Shown piece after piece: positions 24,798 through 34,347 of a stretch of DNA of 64,000 nt. Numbering within the stretch: position 1 is the stretch's first letter; each line of letters opens with the position of its first letter. The notes under the pieces were generated by a model. That model was not told where the DNA came from and ran no database searches. It saw only the letters and a program-made list of their open reading frames with translations. The stretch is from Bacteroidales bacterium (GTDB lineage: Bacteria; Bacteroidota; Bacteroidia; Bacteroidales; VadinHA17), in NCBI GenBank assembly GCA_021738535.1, contig JAIPBU010000017.1:1-64000 (forward strand), read 5' to 3'. The position numbers and the translations under genes were made by a program.

Positions 24798-25384
24798 AGG
24801 AAATAAGCTGCTTTATCATAGATGATGATTCACGGGCCATGGAAATGATGGAGGAATTGCTGAAAAAATCCGCAGGCTTTAACCCTGTAGGATCGGAAAC
24901 TGCACCCGAAAAGGCAATTTCAATAATACTGAGCAGAAGGCCTGAAGTGTTGTTTTTAGACGTTGAAATGCCGGGAATTACAGGTCTTGATCTTGTTGCC
25001 CGGATAAGGAAGAACGAATATGATCCCATAGTCATTTTTGTTACTGCATATGAGAAATACGCTATTGAAGCTATCCGCAAGGCTGCTTTTGATTATATCC
25101 TTAAACCATACAGCAAGGATCAGCTTAAGGAGGTACTGAAAAGGATACGCTCACATAAGCGGCTTAAAAAGGTGAATGAAAACGGTAATATTGACCAGCT
25201 TACTCAACGTGAAAAAGAAGTTTTTGAGTTGCTGAGAAGATGCCTTACAAGCGAGGAAATATCTTCAAAACTGAATATCTCAGCCGAAACGGTTTATACC
25301 TACCGCAGGAGGATAATCAGGAAACTGGATATCAGTTCTACCAGGGAGATACCACTGAAATATCCACCGGGAAGGTCATTATAG
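24794..25384 (+). CDS. Response regulator, REC plus LuxR-type HTH
   Basis: 196 residues. The receiver domain has the acidic pocket FIIDDDSR, phospho-acceptor Asp 56 in VLFLDVEMPG, Thr in IFVTAY and Lys in ILKPYS. The C-terminal GerE/LuxR helix-turn-helix is LTQREKEVFELLRRCLTSEE to LNISAETVYTYRRRIIRKL. It is the obvious partner of the overlapping LytS-type kinase. Most partners of such kinases carry LytTR domains, so the LuxR output is unusual. Regulated genes are unknown; the DUF4838 and glycosidase genes downstream are candidates. Confidence 0.92.
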   Translation: MKEISCFIIDDDSRAMEMMEELLKKSAGFNPVGSETAPEKAISIILSRRPEVLFLDVEMPGITGLDLVARIRKNEYDPIVIFVTAYEKYAIEAIRKAAFDYILKPYSKDQLKEVLKRIRSHKRLKKVNENGNIDQLTQREKEVFELLRRCLTSEEISSKLNISAETVYTYRRRIIRKLDISSTREIPLKYPPGRSL

Positions 25385-25515
25385 AACAATTTTGGACTGC
25401 TATAGCTTAAATACCCGGTATTGGGTATTTCAATATCACCTATCACTTCCTAGATTTACACAGGTTTGTAATATTACCGACCAAGATAACCACTACACTT
25501 ATAATTCTATCCGGT

Positions 25516-25590
25516 GACCGGGCATAATACGTAATAACAGGAATTTATATCCCCTATCACATCACCCGTAAAGTTATGCCCGGTCTTTTT
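25516..25590 (+). terminator. Possible long-stem terminator or cis element
   Basis: GACCGGGCATAA (25516-25527) pairs perfectly with TTATGCCCGGTC (25574-25585), with a loop of about 46 bases, and is followed at once by TTTTTATTA. The loop is long for an intrinsic terminator, so a regulatory structure is possible too. The rest of 25385-25638 shows no gene. Confidence 0.45.
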
Positions 25591-25644
25591 ATTAATAATT
25601 AGCTATATTGGATAATAATTTTTCTCATCAATCTTTTTTTGGTT

Positions 25645-27864
25645 ATGAAAAACATGCTGATTGTTCTTTGCGCATTTTTGCTGTTATCCTGCAGCAACAG
25701 GAAGATTAATATCACCCACGATTCTGAAAGTGATTTTCAGATTATCACGGCAGCGGGTGCTGACAGTATAATTAACAGGGCAGCCGGTGAGCTACAAAAA
25801 TACATTGAAAAGATCTCAGGCGTGTACATCCCATCGACAGGCCCGGAAGAAAGGGACAGGGACAAAAATAAAATTTTTGTAGGGGCTTATCCGGAGAGAA
25901 ATAATTATAATCCAAACCTGGTATTTTACAAAAGCACGGGTGAAGATATTATGATAGGAGGAGGCAGTTCAAAAAGTGTTTTGTACGCGGTATATACTTT
26001 TCTTGAGAATGAGCTGGGCTGTAAGTGGCTTAGCCCGGATGCCGAGCTGGTGCCGGAAATGCCGGATATCAGCCTTCCTTCAGACCTGGATTATTCATAT
26101 ACCCCTGAAATTGAGACCCGCACTGTGCATTCGAAATTGTACTATGAAAATCATGTATTTGCCGATAAGCGCAAGGTAACACATGAAGCGTTTCCGGGTT
26201 ATGTACCCGGGGCTAAGGTGCATACTTTTCACAGGTTTATGCCCGGGGAGGCTTTTTTCGGGGAGCACCCTGAATATTATGCCCTGAGGAATGGCAAACG
26301 CTTAACAACGCAACTATGCCTGAGCAATCCGGATGTGCTGAAAATAGTTAGCGATTCAGCACGCGCATATTTCAAGAGGTATCCCGGGAAGGATATCCTT
26401 TCAGTGAGCCAGGATGATAATACACTTTACTGCACCTGTGATGAGTGCAGGGCTGTTGATGAAGAAGAAGGGTCGCCTGCCGGATCGATGATCAGGTTTG
26501 TGAACAATGTTGCGGCTGAATTTCCCGGTAAGGCAATATCCACACTGGCCTACCAGTATACACGGCAGCCCCCGCTGACAAAGCCTGCAGACAATGTTCT
26601 TGTTACCCTCTGTTCAATAGAGTGCGACCGCAGCAAGCCTATTGAAGAAGGATGCCGGGCTTTTGCATCTGACCTGAAAGGATGGAAAGAGCTAAGCGAT
26701 AATATACGGATATGGGATTATACAACCCAGTTCACAAATTTCCTGGCTCCTTTTCCCAATATATATACCCTTGGCCCTAATGCCAGGTTTTTCAGGGATA
26801 ATAATGCACGCTGGGTATTTGAGCAACACAGCCATAACCCGGGTGAACTGTTTGAGCTAAGATCTTATCTTACTGCAAGGTTGTTGTGGAACCCGGACCT
26901 TGATACCCGGGAAGTTATTGCTGAGTTCTGTACTGCTTACTACGGGGAAGCCGGCACTTATGTGGAAAAATATATTAATACCATACACAAGGAGCTGGCT
27001 GATGCTCCGGGCTTCTTTTTATTTCTTTATGGCGACCCTTCGCAGGGATTTGATACTTTCCTTAGGCCTGAGATGCTTTTGTATTATAGTGAACTGTTTG
27101 AAAAAGCTGCTGATGCGGTGGCGGGGAAGCCGGTTTTGAGCGAGCGTGTTAAAGAGGCAGGTTTAAGCACCCTGTATGCCGGGCTAGAAGCTTCTCGTGC
27201 AGGGCTGGGTGAGGGTTTTCATCTGGGTGATGAAGCAAAAGCACAGCTTCGAAGATTCGGCGAAATTTGCAATAATGCCGGTATTGAATATATGAACGAA
27301 ATGGGCTATACAGTAGATGAATATATTGCATCCTACATAAAGGCCCTGGAAAGGTCAGCTACTGCCAATATTGCAGCCGGCAGGAAAGTGCAAACCCTTA
27401 CTGATCCTAAGAAATATGCCGGTGAAGATCCAGGGGTGCTTACCGATGGTGCACTGGGAGGTCCGAGTTTTTACTCTAACTGGCTGGGGTATGAAGGCAA
27501 TGATATGGAAGTGATAATTGACCTGGGAGAGGTAATGGAGATAGACACTGTACAGACGGCCTTTTTGCAGGTCACCAACCACATTGTCTTCTTTCCTGAA
27601 ATTGTTGAGCTGTCGTTTCCTGCAGACCCGGACGGTGGTTCAGGCTTAAAAGGGACGGACAATGATGCAATAAAAATCCCTACAGGCAGACCCCTCAACC
27701 CGTCAAGCAAGGTTAATGATATTGAATATTTCAATTTTTCTTTTGAGCCGGTCAGTACCCGTTATGTGAAAATATATGCCCGTAATATGAAGAAAGCCCC
27801 CGGTTGGCATAATGCATCAGGCTTACCTGCCTGGATATTCTGTGATGAAATAATTGTCAATTAG
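25645..27864 (+). CDS. DUF4838 glycoside-hydrolase-like lipoprotein with discoidin-like end
   Basis: I start at the ATG of MKNMLIVLCAFLLLSCSN (25645), not the TTG at 25639. A lipobox signal leads into an N-terminal GH67/GH20-like alpha/beta domain (AGELQKYIEKISGVYIPSTG; VLYAVYTFLENELGCKWLSP). Next is the DUF4838 barrel with its marker LYCTCDECRAVDEEEGSPAG and RIWDYTTQFTNF. The last about 150 residues resemble an F5/8-type-C sugar-binding domain (SNWLGYEGNDMEVIIDLGEV, TRYVKIYARNM). It is likely a surface or periplasmic carbohydrate-active enzyme of unknown specificity. It may pair with the next gene. Confidence 0.85.
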   Translation: MKNMLIVLCAFLLLSCSNRKINITHDSESDFQIITAAGADSIINRAAGELQKYIEKISGVYIPSTGPEERDRDKNKIFVGAYPERNNYNPNLVFYKSTGEDIMIGGGSSKSVLYAVYTFLENELGCKWLSPDAELVPEMPDISLPSDLDYSYTPEIETRTVHSKLYYENHVFADKRKVTHEAFPGYVPGAKVHTFHRFMPGEAFFGEHPEYYALRNGKRLTTQLCLSNPDVLKIVSDSARAYFKRYPGKDILSVSQDDNTLYCTCDECRAVDEEEGSPAGSMIRFVNNVAAEFPGKAISTLAYQYTRQPPLTKPADNVLVTLCSIECDRSKPIEEGCRAFASDLKGWKELSDNIRIWDYTTQFTNFLAPFPNIYTLGPNARFFRDNNARWVFEQHSHNPGELFELRSYLTARLLWNPDLDTREVIAEFCTAYYGEAGTYVEKYINTIHKELADAPGFFLFLYGDPSQGFDTFLRPEMLLYYSELFEKAADAVAGKPVLSERVKEAGLSTLYAGLEASRAGLGEGFHLGDEAKAQLRRFGEICNNAGIEYMNEMGYTVDEYIASYIKALERSATANIAAGRKVQTLTDPKKYAGEDPGVLTDGALGGPSFYSNWLGYEGNDMEVIIDLGEVMEIDTVQTAFLQVTNHIVFFPEIVELSFPADPDGGSGLKGTDNDAIKIPTGRPLNPSSKVNDIEYFNFSFEPVSTRYVKIYARNMKKAPGWHNASGLPAWIFCDEIIVN

Positions 27865-27925
27865 ACGGAGATATACAATTTACACTTCTTGATATATATT
27901 AAAGATTTTAATAGCTTCTTATTCC

Positions 27926-29842
27926 ATGAAACAAATTTATTTCATCATCATTGTTGCAATACTGTCCGGCTCCTGTTTACGTACAGCTAAAGAGGAGAAA
28001 CAGGTCGCGGCAAAAAATTTTACAATGGAGTCTGTCCATAAACCCTTTGCCCGGTACTGGTGGTTTGCTTCGGAAATAAAAAAAGAAGATATCAGGTTTA
28101 ACCTGGACTGGTTAAAGGAAAAGGGCTTCGGAGGTGTTGAACTGGCATGGGTTTATCCTCTTAATGCCATGGATCCAGGCCTTGACCAGGGCTATACCCC
28201 CCGCTACTCCTGGCTTGGAAGTGATTGGCAGGAAGCAGTTCAGTATGCTATGCTTTATGCAGACAGTATTGGTCTGGGCTGTGACCTTACCCTGGGGACA
28301 TTATGGCCGTTCGGTGATACAAAAGTGAGCTATGAACAGGCATCACAGCAATACGGGAAAGATGAGCGACAGGTAATTACAAAATCATGGGAATACCCTG
28401 ACACAGGATATGTTGTTGACCACCTGGAAGCAGAGAAATACCTGGAATATTTCACCAGGGTACTGGATTCTTTCCCGGAAGCGGAAACCGGGCTGCCGCA
28501 CTCATATTTTATTGACAGCTGGGAAGTTGAAACACGTGGTTTATGGTATGACGATCTTCAACAGGATTTTATTAAAGCCTATGGCTATGATATCGCGCCG
28601 CTGATGGATTCATTGTATAAGCCCGGCTATGAAGACAGCCTCTATGATTATATGAAACTTATCTCTTCCGGGGTAATAACCTTTTATCATAATTTCGACA
28701 GTGTGCTAAACAGTCGCGGCTATATTTCGCGTGGACAATGCAGCGGGGCCCCCTGTGACATTATATCTGCATATACGGAGCTTGACATACCAGAAGGGGA
28801 AGCAATGCTCTACGAGCCGGAATACAACCTTATTCCGGTTTCGGCGGCAACCCTCAGTGGCAAAAATATTGTTTCCGCCGAGACCTTCACCTGCCTGTAC
28901 GGGTGGCCCCGGGAACATATCAGGGAAGAAAAGATTGCTGATTTGAAACTGGTGGCTGATGCCCTGTTTGCAGTTGGGGTTAATCATATTGTATGGCATG
29001 GCAAGCCACATAATCCTGCCGGGTACGATACGCTTAACTTTTATGCAAGCGTCCACCTGGGCGAAAGTGGTGCACTTGCCCCTGCCCTTCCTGCCTTCAA
29101 CAGATACCTTCAAAAAGTATCATCGGTGATGAAAAAGGGAAAACCCTACACGGATGTAGCTGTTTACCTGCCCACCGAAGATGCATGGATGAAAGGTGAA
29201 ATGCCTGAAAAGATGCAATTTCCGTGGGCCTGGGGTCATTACGAGATGCGCTATGTTTACTTCCCGGAAATTTTAAAGGGCCACCATCCCACGTGGATCA
29301 ACGGCGAATTTCTTGAAAAGTCGGTGCTGGAGGACGGTAAATTAAAAACTGGCGATGCTGCTTTCAATTACCTGTATATTGAGTCCGCCTACCTTGATTG
29401 GGGAGCACTACGGAGAGTTTATGAACTGGCGGTACAGGGACTGGAAATAACCCTTAAGCATATACCGGAGGAACCCGGTACAATAAAACATCCTTCATAT
29501 AATGATATTGCTGAGAAGCTTGCCAGGCTGCCGAATGTTCACAGCAATTTCAGGCCATTCAGGGTTCCTCTTGTGAAAGGATCAGAGATCCCTCCTTACC
29601 GGGCAAGGGTTGTAAATGACACGCTTTTCCTGTTTTTTGCCAATCCGCAGGCTGACAGGCTCAGCTACCCTGTTTCCTACGGGCAGGCCGGGTATGAGGA
29701 AGAGCATGCATTAAACATAGAAGTTTTCTTTGGTGGCAATAAGTATGATCTTGACCTGTCCTTCAGTGGAAATTCATCACAACTTTATAAAATATATAAA
29801 GGGAAAAAGGAAAATATTAATATTTGCTACATTGCGGATTAA
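27926..29842 (+). CDS. GH106-like glycosidase lipoprotein
   Basis: 638 residues with a lipobox signal (IVAILSGSCLRTA). The N-terminal barrel text RYWWFASEIKKEDIRFNLDW, KEKGFGGVELAWVYPL, and GCDLTLGTLWPFGD resembles the catalytic barrel of GH106-type alpha-L-rhamnosidases and their relatives. It continues with FIDSWEVETRGLWYDDLQ and SAETFTCLYGWPREHI. GH106 enzymes are usually near 1,000 residues; the C-terminal beta domains are mostly absent here. Substrate and even activity are therefore uncertain. It sits 62 bases behind the DUF4838 gene and probably shares its transcript and exported location. Confidence 0.75.
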   Translation: MKQIYFIIIVAILSGSCLRTAKEEKQVAAKNFTMESVHKPFARYWWFASEIKKEDIRFNLDWLKEKGFGGVELAWVYPLNAMDPGLDQGYTPRYSWLGSDWQEAVQYAMLYADSIGLGCDLTLGTLWPFGDTKVSYEQASQQYGKDERQVITKSWEYPDTGYVVDHLEAEKYLEYFTRVLDSFPEAETGLPHSYFIDSWEVETRGLWYDDLQQDFIKAYGYDIAPLMDSLYKPGYEDSLYDYMKLISSGVITFYHNFDSVLNSRGYISRGQCSGAPCDIISAYTELDIPEGEAMLYEPEYNLIPVSAATLSGKNIVSAETFTCLYGWPREHIREEKIADLKLVADALFAVGVNHIVWHGKPHNPAGYDTLNFYASVHLGESGALAPALPAFNRYLQKVSSVMKKGKPYTDVAVYLPTEDAWMKGEMPEKMQFPWAWGHYEMRYVYFPEILKGHHPTWINGEFLEKSVLEDGKLKTGDAAFNYLYIESAYLDWGALRRVYELAVQGLEITLKHIPEEPGTIKHPSYNDIAEKLARLPNVHSNFRPFRVPLVKGSEIPPYRARVVNDTLFLFFANPQADRLSYPVSYGQAGYEEEHALNIEVFFGGNKYDLDLSFSGNSSQLYKIYKGKKENINICYIAD

Positions 29843-29845
29843 ATA

Positions 29846-31582
29846 TTGAACCAATATTTAGTCCTGATGACCGGCACATATTCAGTTAATACATCATCCA
29901 CTGCAAATATACGCTGGATAAAGGCTTCTGTTGCCGGCAGTATGTGGGCTGCCTCTGAAATAGTTATCGGCAGTTTCCTGCATAACCTGAGAGTCCCTTT
30001 CAGTGGAAGTATTATGACTGCCATAGGGATCATATTGCTTATATCCATAAGCTACAGATGGAATGAAAAAGGACTTTTCTGGAGGGCAGGTATTGTTTGT
30101 GCCTTAATGAAAACTCTTTCGCCCAGTGCGGTAATATTTGGACCGGTGGCAGCCATAATAACCGAATCTCTCTTGCTGGAGTTTGCAACGAGGATAGCAG
30201 GCAGAAGAGCTGCCGGTTATATTGCGGGGGCTATACTTGCTATGTCCTGGAACCTGGTGCAAAGAATACTCACACTGGTAATATTTTACGGCTCAGGCAT
30301 CGTTGATGTATACTCCGAACTGGCAGATATGGTTGAGAAACAGGCGGGAATTGAAATGGATATTGCCTGGCTGCCCATTCTTATTATACTTTCTGTTTAT
30401 ATTGCAGCCGGGTTTATTGCTGCTAAGGCAGGACTGAAGCTCGGTAAAAGCCGGACGGGGTTTTATGAAATCAAACACCCGGACCCCGGAGAAAGAAAAG
30501 ACACTAACAGGTTCAATGATCCTGAAATTAAGAGATCATATTCCATATTATGGCTGTTCATTAACTTTTTTATGCTCATTGCTTCCATGCTGATACTGAG
30601 CTACGGCCCGTTAATAAGCTGGCTGGTGATTGTTCCCCCCCTAATTATTATATGGATAAGCAGGTACAGGAGGGCAATGAGGCAGCTATTGAATCCCAAG
30701 TTCTGGATTCTGTTCCTGATAATAACCTTACTGACCTCGCTGGTATTCACAAAATCCGGGAGTGATGAAAGTGGCTTAACTACCGGTTTGATTGAAGCAT
30801 TGAGAATGAACCTGAGAGCAGCCACAGTGATACTGGGTTTTTCAGCAAGCGGCACTGAATTATACAATCCCCGTATAAGGAATTACTTCAACAGGACACT
30901 CCTCAAAGATATTCCCCCGGCCCTCGAGATGGCTGCTGAAAGCCTTCCGGCCTTTATTGCAGGCATTCCTTCATTGAAAACAATAATTAAAAACCCTGTC
31001 TCAGCCCTCTCCGGGGTACTTGCACTGGCCGATAAAAAAATCGGGGAGCTGCAAAATGATAAGCCTTATCCCAAAATAATAATAATCACCGGCGGTATAG
31101 GTGAAGGGAAAACCACGCTGGTGAAAAAACTGGTTGAATTACTTAAAAAAAGAGATAAGGCTGTTTACGGTTTTTACTCTGAGAGAGTGCTTGCAAACAA
31201 AGAAACTGTGGGCTACGACCTTGTTAACCTCGAAGACAACAGCAGGGTTGAGTTCCTGAGAACTGAGCCCGGGTTAAAAGATTATACGGGTAAAACAGGT
31301 AAATACCACATTTCAGCGAGGGGATTGAAAAAAGGAAGGAGCATTCTGTGCAATCCGTCCCGGGAAGCTGTCTGCATTATAGATGAAGCCGGTAGGCTTG
31401 AGCTCAGGGGTGAGGGATGGGCCCCGTGCCTGTATGATCTTTTCAGGAAGCAGGATGCCACAATTATACTTGCTGTCAGGACCAGCCTTGTCAGTGAATT
31501 CATCAGGAAATGGAATATCAGGAACCCAAGGGTGGTAAATCTTATTGACATAACCCCGGCTGATCTCCTGGATCAGATATAA
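29846..31582 (+). CDS. Membrane protein fused to a THEP1-type NTPase
   Basis: 578 residues. The start is a TTG three bases after the previous stop, or the ATG at 29867. Residues 1-200 form several membrane helices resembling an ECF-type substrate-binding (S) unit (VAGSMWAASEIVIGSFLHNL; LSPSAVIFGPVAAIITESL). About 225-390 is a second membrane block resembling EcfT/CbiQ (LRMNLRAATVILGFSASGTE). From about 410 a nucleoside-triphosphatase of the THEP1 kind follows, with Walker A GGIGEGKTTLVKKL and Walker B CIIDEAGRLEL. No ABC ATPase gene is near. A single-chain transporter or sensor is one reading. The NTPase call is firm; the ECF parts are inference. Confidence 0.7.
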   Translation: MNQYLVLMTGTYSVNTSSTANIRWIKASVAGSMWAASEIVIGSFLHNLRVPFSGSIMTAIGIILLISISYRWNEKGLFWRAGIVCALMKTLSPSAVIFGPVAAIITESLLLEFATRIAGRRAAGYIAGAILAMSWNLVQRILTLVIFYGSGIVDVYSELADMVEKQAGIEMDIAWLPILIILSVYIAAGFIAAKAGLKLGKSRTGFYEIKHPDPGERKDTNRFNDPEIKRSYSILWLFINFFMLIASMLILSYGPLISWLVIVPPLIIIWISRYRRAMRQLLNPKFWILFLIITLLTSLVFTKSGSDESGLTTGLIEALRMNLRAATVILGFSASGTELYNPRIRNYFNRTLLKDIPPALEMAAESLPAFIAGIPSLKTIIKNPVSALSGVLALADKKIGELQNDKPYPKIIIITGGIGEGKTTLVKKLVELLKKRDKAVYGFYSERVLANKETVGYDLVNLEDNSRVEFLRTEPGLKDYTGKTGKYHISARGLKKGRSILCNPSREAVCIIDEAGRLELRGEGWAPCLYDLFRKQDATIILAVRTSLVSEFIRKWNIRNPRVVNLIDITPADLLDQI

Positions 31583-31642
31583 CAAGTAGGATGGAAGTGT
31601 AACTTTTAATAACTTTATGCGTCTATTCAGCGATAGTATATT

Positions 31643-32122
31643 ATGACACCACAGGAGTATAACAGGGCAGTTGAAGAATTTGCAGACCGGATATACCGGT
31701 TTGTACTTAAAAGCATGGGCGATGAGGAGCGCTCCAGGGATATTGTCCAGGACTGCTATGAAAAACTGTGGATCAATGTTGAAGAAATTGAATTTGGTAA
31801 AACCAGGGCATGGCTCTTTTCAACCGCTCACAATGCGATGATAGATATCTTCAGGAAGGAGAAAAGAATGGTAAGAGATGACAAACAACTTGAAGATGTA
31901 CATGAAGATGGCTATTCAGACCTTAACGAGATACTGCATGCATGCCTTGCAAAACTGAATGAGTCTTACAGAACGGTTATCCTGCTAAGGGATTATGAAG
32001 GATATTCCTATAAGGAAATAGGTGAAATTACCGGACAGACGGAGTCGCAGGTAAAGATCAATATTTACAGGGCACGTATGGCCATGCGTAAGATGATAGG
32101 TAAACCGGAAATGGTGGTATAA
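31643..32122 (+). CDS. ECF-type RNA polymerase sigma factor
   Basis: 159 residues. Region 2 is RFVLKSMGDEERSRDIVQDC then EKLWINVEEI and AWLFSTAHNAMIDIFRKEKR. Region 4 is LNESYRTVILLRDYEGYSYK then EIGEITGQTESQVKINIYRA. This is a standard sigma-70 family, extracytoplasmic-function factor. The stop codon lies one base before the start of the next gene, an anti-sigma-like membrane protein, so the two are co-expressed. The outer-membrane protein two genes on is a likely target. Confidence 0.92.
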   Translation: MTPQEYNRAVEEFADRIYRFVLKSMGDEERSRDIVQDCYEKLWINVEEIEFGKTRAWLFSTAHNAMIDIFRKEKRMVRDDKQLEDVHEDGYSDLNEILHACLAKLNESYRTVILLRDYEGYSYKEIGEITGQTESQVKINIYRARMAMRKMIGKPEMVV

Positions 32123-32123
32123 A

Positions 32124-33182
32124 ATGATCATAAACAGGGAAAATTACGGCATATGGATCACTGACTATTATGATGGTCAGCTGGATAACTTCCAGGTGGA
32201 AATCCTCATGGATTTCCTCAGGAAGAACCCTGATCTTATGGCTGAATTTGAAGACTATCCCGATATATCACTTAAACCCGGCAAACACGAAGCATACCCT
32301 TACGGGGAGCTCCTACACAGTCCCGATCAGCTATCCGCTGACCAGGTTGAACACTTTTCCATTGCCCTTCATGAAGGGGATCTGACCAAAGAACAGGAAG
32401 AAGACATTGAAAGCTTAAAATACACGGATCCCAGGTTCAGGAAGAGTGTAGATCAATATGCAAAGATTAAGCTTAGAGGTGATGACATTAGCTTTCCTGA
32501 CAAAGATAAACTCCTGGCAATACCGGGAAGAAGGAAAAAGATCAGGAGAATGGTTAATACTATAAGCATAGCCGCTTCACTGGCAATTATTATGTCACTT
32601 TTCTTTATTATCAATACAAAAGATGATATATACAGTAACAGGCCGCTAAGCCTCAACAATCCTGCTCCCGTAGTGGAAAAGGAAAAAAAGGTTGAGGAAC
32701 TGCCCGTTCCGGGCATCAGCGAAATACCAGTATATACTGCTTCATCTGAAAAAGACTATGCTCCACGAGCGGTAATTAAGAATATCCCTGAAACTGAACC
32801 GGTTGTCCGTGAACAGGAAAGGAAAATTTACAGTATTGACCCTATTCCGCTTAAAGAAAACATTACACTTGGCAGTGCACATAATAAATACCTGCTTGCC
32901 AGCATGGAGCCTTACCCTGTTAACGGAGAGCCTATTAAGCAGAGTTTTTCAGTCAGGCAGTTCCTGGCCTACCAGTTCAGGAAAAAAATACTGGATGAAG
33001 AAAATCCTGAAGCATCAAATATCAAAGCCTATGAAATAGCCGATGCAGGAATAAAAGGAATCAACTTCCTGCTTGGCTGGGAAATGGATCTAAAGGCAGA
33101 AAAGTCAGAAGAAGGAAAACTTGAAAATATCAGGTTCACAAGCGAACTTGTCAAATTCGGTCATTCCTCTGCAAAAAATTAA
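32124..33182 (+). CDS. Anti-sigma-factor-like membrane protein
   Basis: 352 residues. The N-terminal cytoplasmic part (YGIWITDYYDGQLDNFQVEI, MDFLRKNPDLMAEFEDY) has the layout of Bacteroidota sigma-linked proteins of the kind N-Y-E-..-D-G-x-L. A basic stretch (GRRKKIRRMV) leads into one membrane helix (TISIAASLAIIMSLFFII). The rest (PVVEKEKKVEELPVPGISEI onward) is a proline-rich periplasmic region without a known domain. It probably holds the adjacent sigma factor inactive until an envelope signal arrives. No zinc-binding ZAS motif (HxxxCxxC) is present. Confidence 0.7.
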   Translation: MIINRENYGIWITDYYDGQLDNFQVEILMDFLRKNPDLMAEFEDYPDISLKPGKHEAYPYGELLHSPDQLSADQVEHFSIALHEGDLTKEQEEDIESLKYTDPRFRKSVDQYAKIKLRGDDISFPDKDKLLAIPGRRKKIRRMVNTISIAASLAIIMSLFFIINTKDDIYSNRPLSLNNPAPVVEKEKKVEELPVPGISEIPVYTASSEKDYAPRAVIKNIPETEPVVREQERKIYSIDPIPLKENITLGSAHNKYLLASMEPYPVNGEPIKQSFSVRQFLAYQFRKKILDEENPEASNIKAYEIADAGIKGINFLLGWEMDLKAEKSEEGKLENIRFTSELVKFGHSSAKN

Positions 33183-33258
33183 ACACCCCTGTAACTTTTT
33201 GCCATAACTGTACGTCTGAGCGGTAAATTTTATTATAAAACCGGAAAATTTATTTATT

Positions 33259-34212
33259 ATGAAACGATTAGCAATACTATTAATACTGGCTTTTGTTTTT
33301 ATTAACAGCACCTGGTCATCAGGTCAGGATACAACAGAAATTTCACTTGGAGAAAACCAGGTACTGACAGTAACAGAATCCGGTAACAATACAAATGTCA
33401 CTATCGGAGGCAACAGGTTTGAGGTGTCAGCAGCCGACCAGAGCGTAAAAATAAGAATGGGGAAAAGAGGTCTTGAGATTATGGACGGACCCGGAGGACC
33501 TAAACTGGATTGGAAAAAATACGATGAATATTACTATGACGATGATGACGATGCAGATGAAAGAAGGCGCGACAGAAGAAGGTATACACCTCACTGGGCA
33601 GGATTTGAAATGGGCATGAACAACTTTCTTACCGCTGATTATTCAATGAGCCTGCCGGCAGAATTGAGTTATATGGACCTAAACACAGGTAAATCATTCA
33701 ATGTAAACATCAATTTTGCCCAGCTTGGTATTGGTTTAAGCAGGCATTTCGGAATTGCTACGGGTCTTGGACTCGAATTCAACGACTATAAATTCGAAGG
33801 AAATAACAATATTGCAAAAGATGAAGACGGTATTGTTGATGTAGCTCCCGCCCCTGACGGTATCGAATATGAAAAATCAAAGCTCTCAACCGTTTATCTT
33901 ACCATGCCTGTATTCCTGGAAGCACAGATACCCGTTAAGTACGGCCGAACACTTAATATCGCCGCCGGTGCCATTGGTGGTGTCAAGCTCGGTTCACACA
34001 GTAAAGTGGTTTATTATGACGGGGGAAAACAAAAAAATAAAGAAAACGATGACTTCAGCCTGTCTGTTCTCAGGTACGGACCTACTGTAAGACTGGGCTA
34101 TGAGCAGTTCCAGGTATACGCCACATATTATATGAACGGGCTCTTCATAGAAGATAAGGGACCTGAATTATATCCCTTCCAGGTAGGAATGGCATTCTCT
34201 TTCGGCGACTGA
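33259..34212 (+). CDS. Outer-membrane beta-barrel protein
   Basis: 317 residues with a Sec signal (LLILAFVFINSTWSSGQ). An N-terminal beta-rich domain has ENQVLTVTESGNNTNVTIGG. An acidic-basic linker follows (YYDDDDDADERRRDRRRY), then a porin-like barrel of alternating strands: WAGFEMGMNNFL, GIGLSRHFGIATGLGLEFND, LRYGPTVRLGYEQFQVYATY, and a final strand ending FQVGMAFSFGD with an aromatic near the end. This is a typical outer-membrane barrel of the Bacteroidota. The sigma/anti-sigma pair just upstream may control it. Confidence 0.85.
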   Translation: MKRLAILLILAFVFINSTWSSGQDTTEISLGENQVLTVTESGNNTNVTIGGNRFEVSAADQSVKIRMGKRGLEIMDGPGGPKLDWKKYDEYYYDDDDDADERRRDRRRYTPHWAGFEMGMNNFLTADYSMSLPAELSYMDLNTGKSFNVNINFAQLGIGLSRHFGIATGLGLEFNDYKFEGNNNIAKDEDGIVDVAPAPDGIEYEKSKLSTVYLTMPVFLEAQIPVKYGRTLNIAAGAIGGVKLGSHSKVVYYDGGKQKNKENDDFSLSVLRYGPTVRLGYEQFQVYATYYMNGLFIEDKGPELYPFQVGMAFSFGD

Positions 34213-34287
34213 AGCACAGGCAGCACCCACTTGTTTCTTGTATCTTGTATCTTCTTCCTTTTAGTTTCAGGTTTCAATCCTCTGAAT

Positions 34288-34323
34288 AGCTGAACTTGCT
34301 TTCAGCTATTTGTTATATATTTG
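34288..34323 (+). promoter_or_regulatory. Hairpin plus -7 element before the ThiF-like gene
   Basis: AGCTGAA (34288-34294) pairs with TTCAGCT (34301-34307); right behind lies TATATTTG (34316-34323), a Bacteroidota -7 element. No TTTG box stands at the usual distance. The hairpin may end the barrel gene transcript. Confidence 0.4.
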
Positions 34324-34347
34324 TCTTAGTTACAAAATAAGAGGCAA

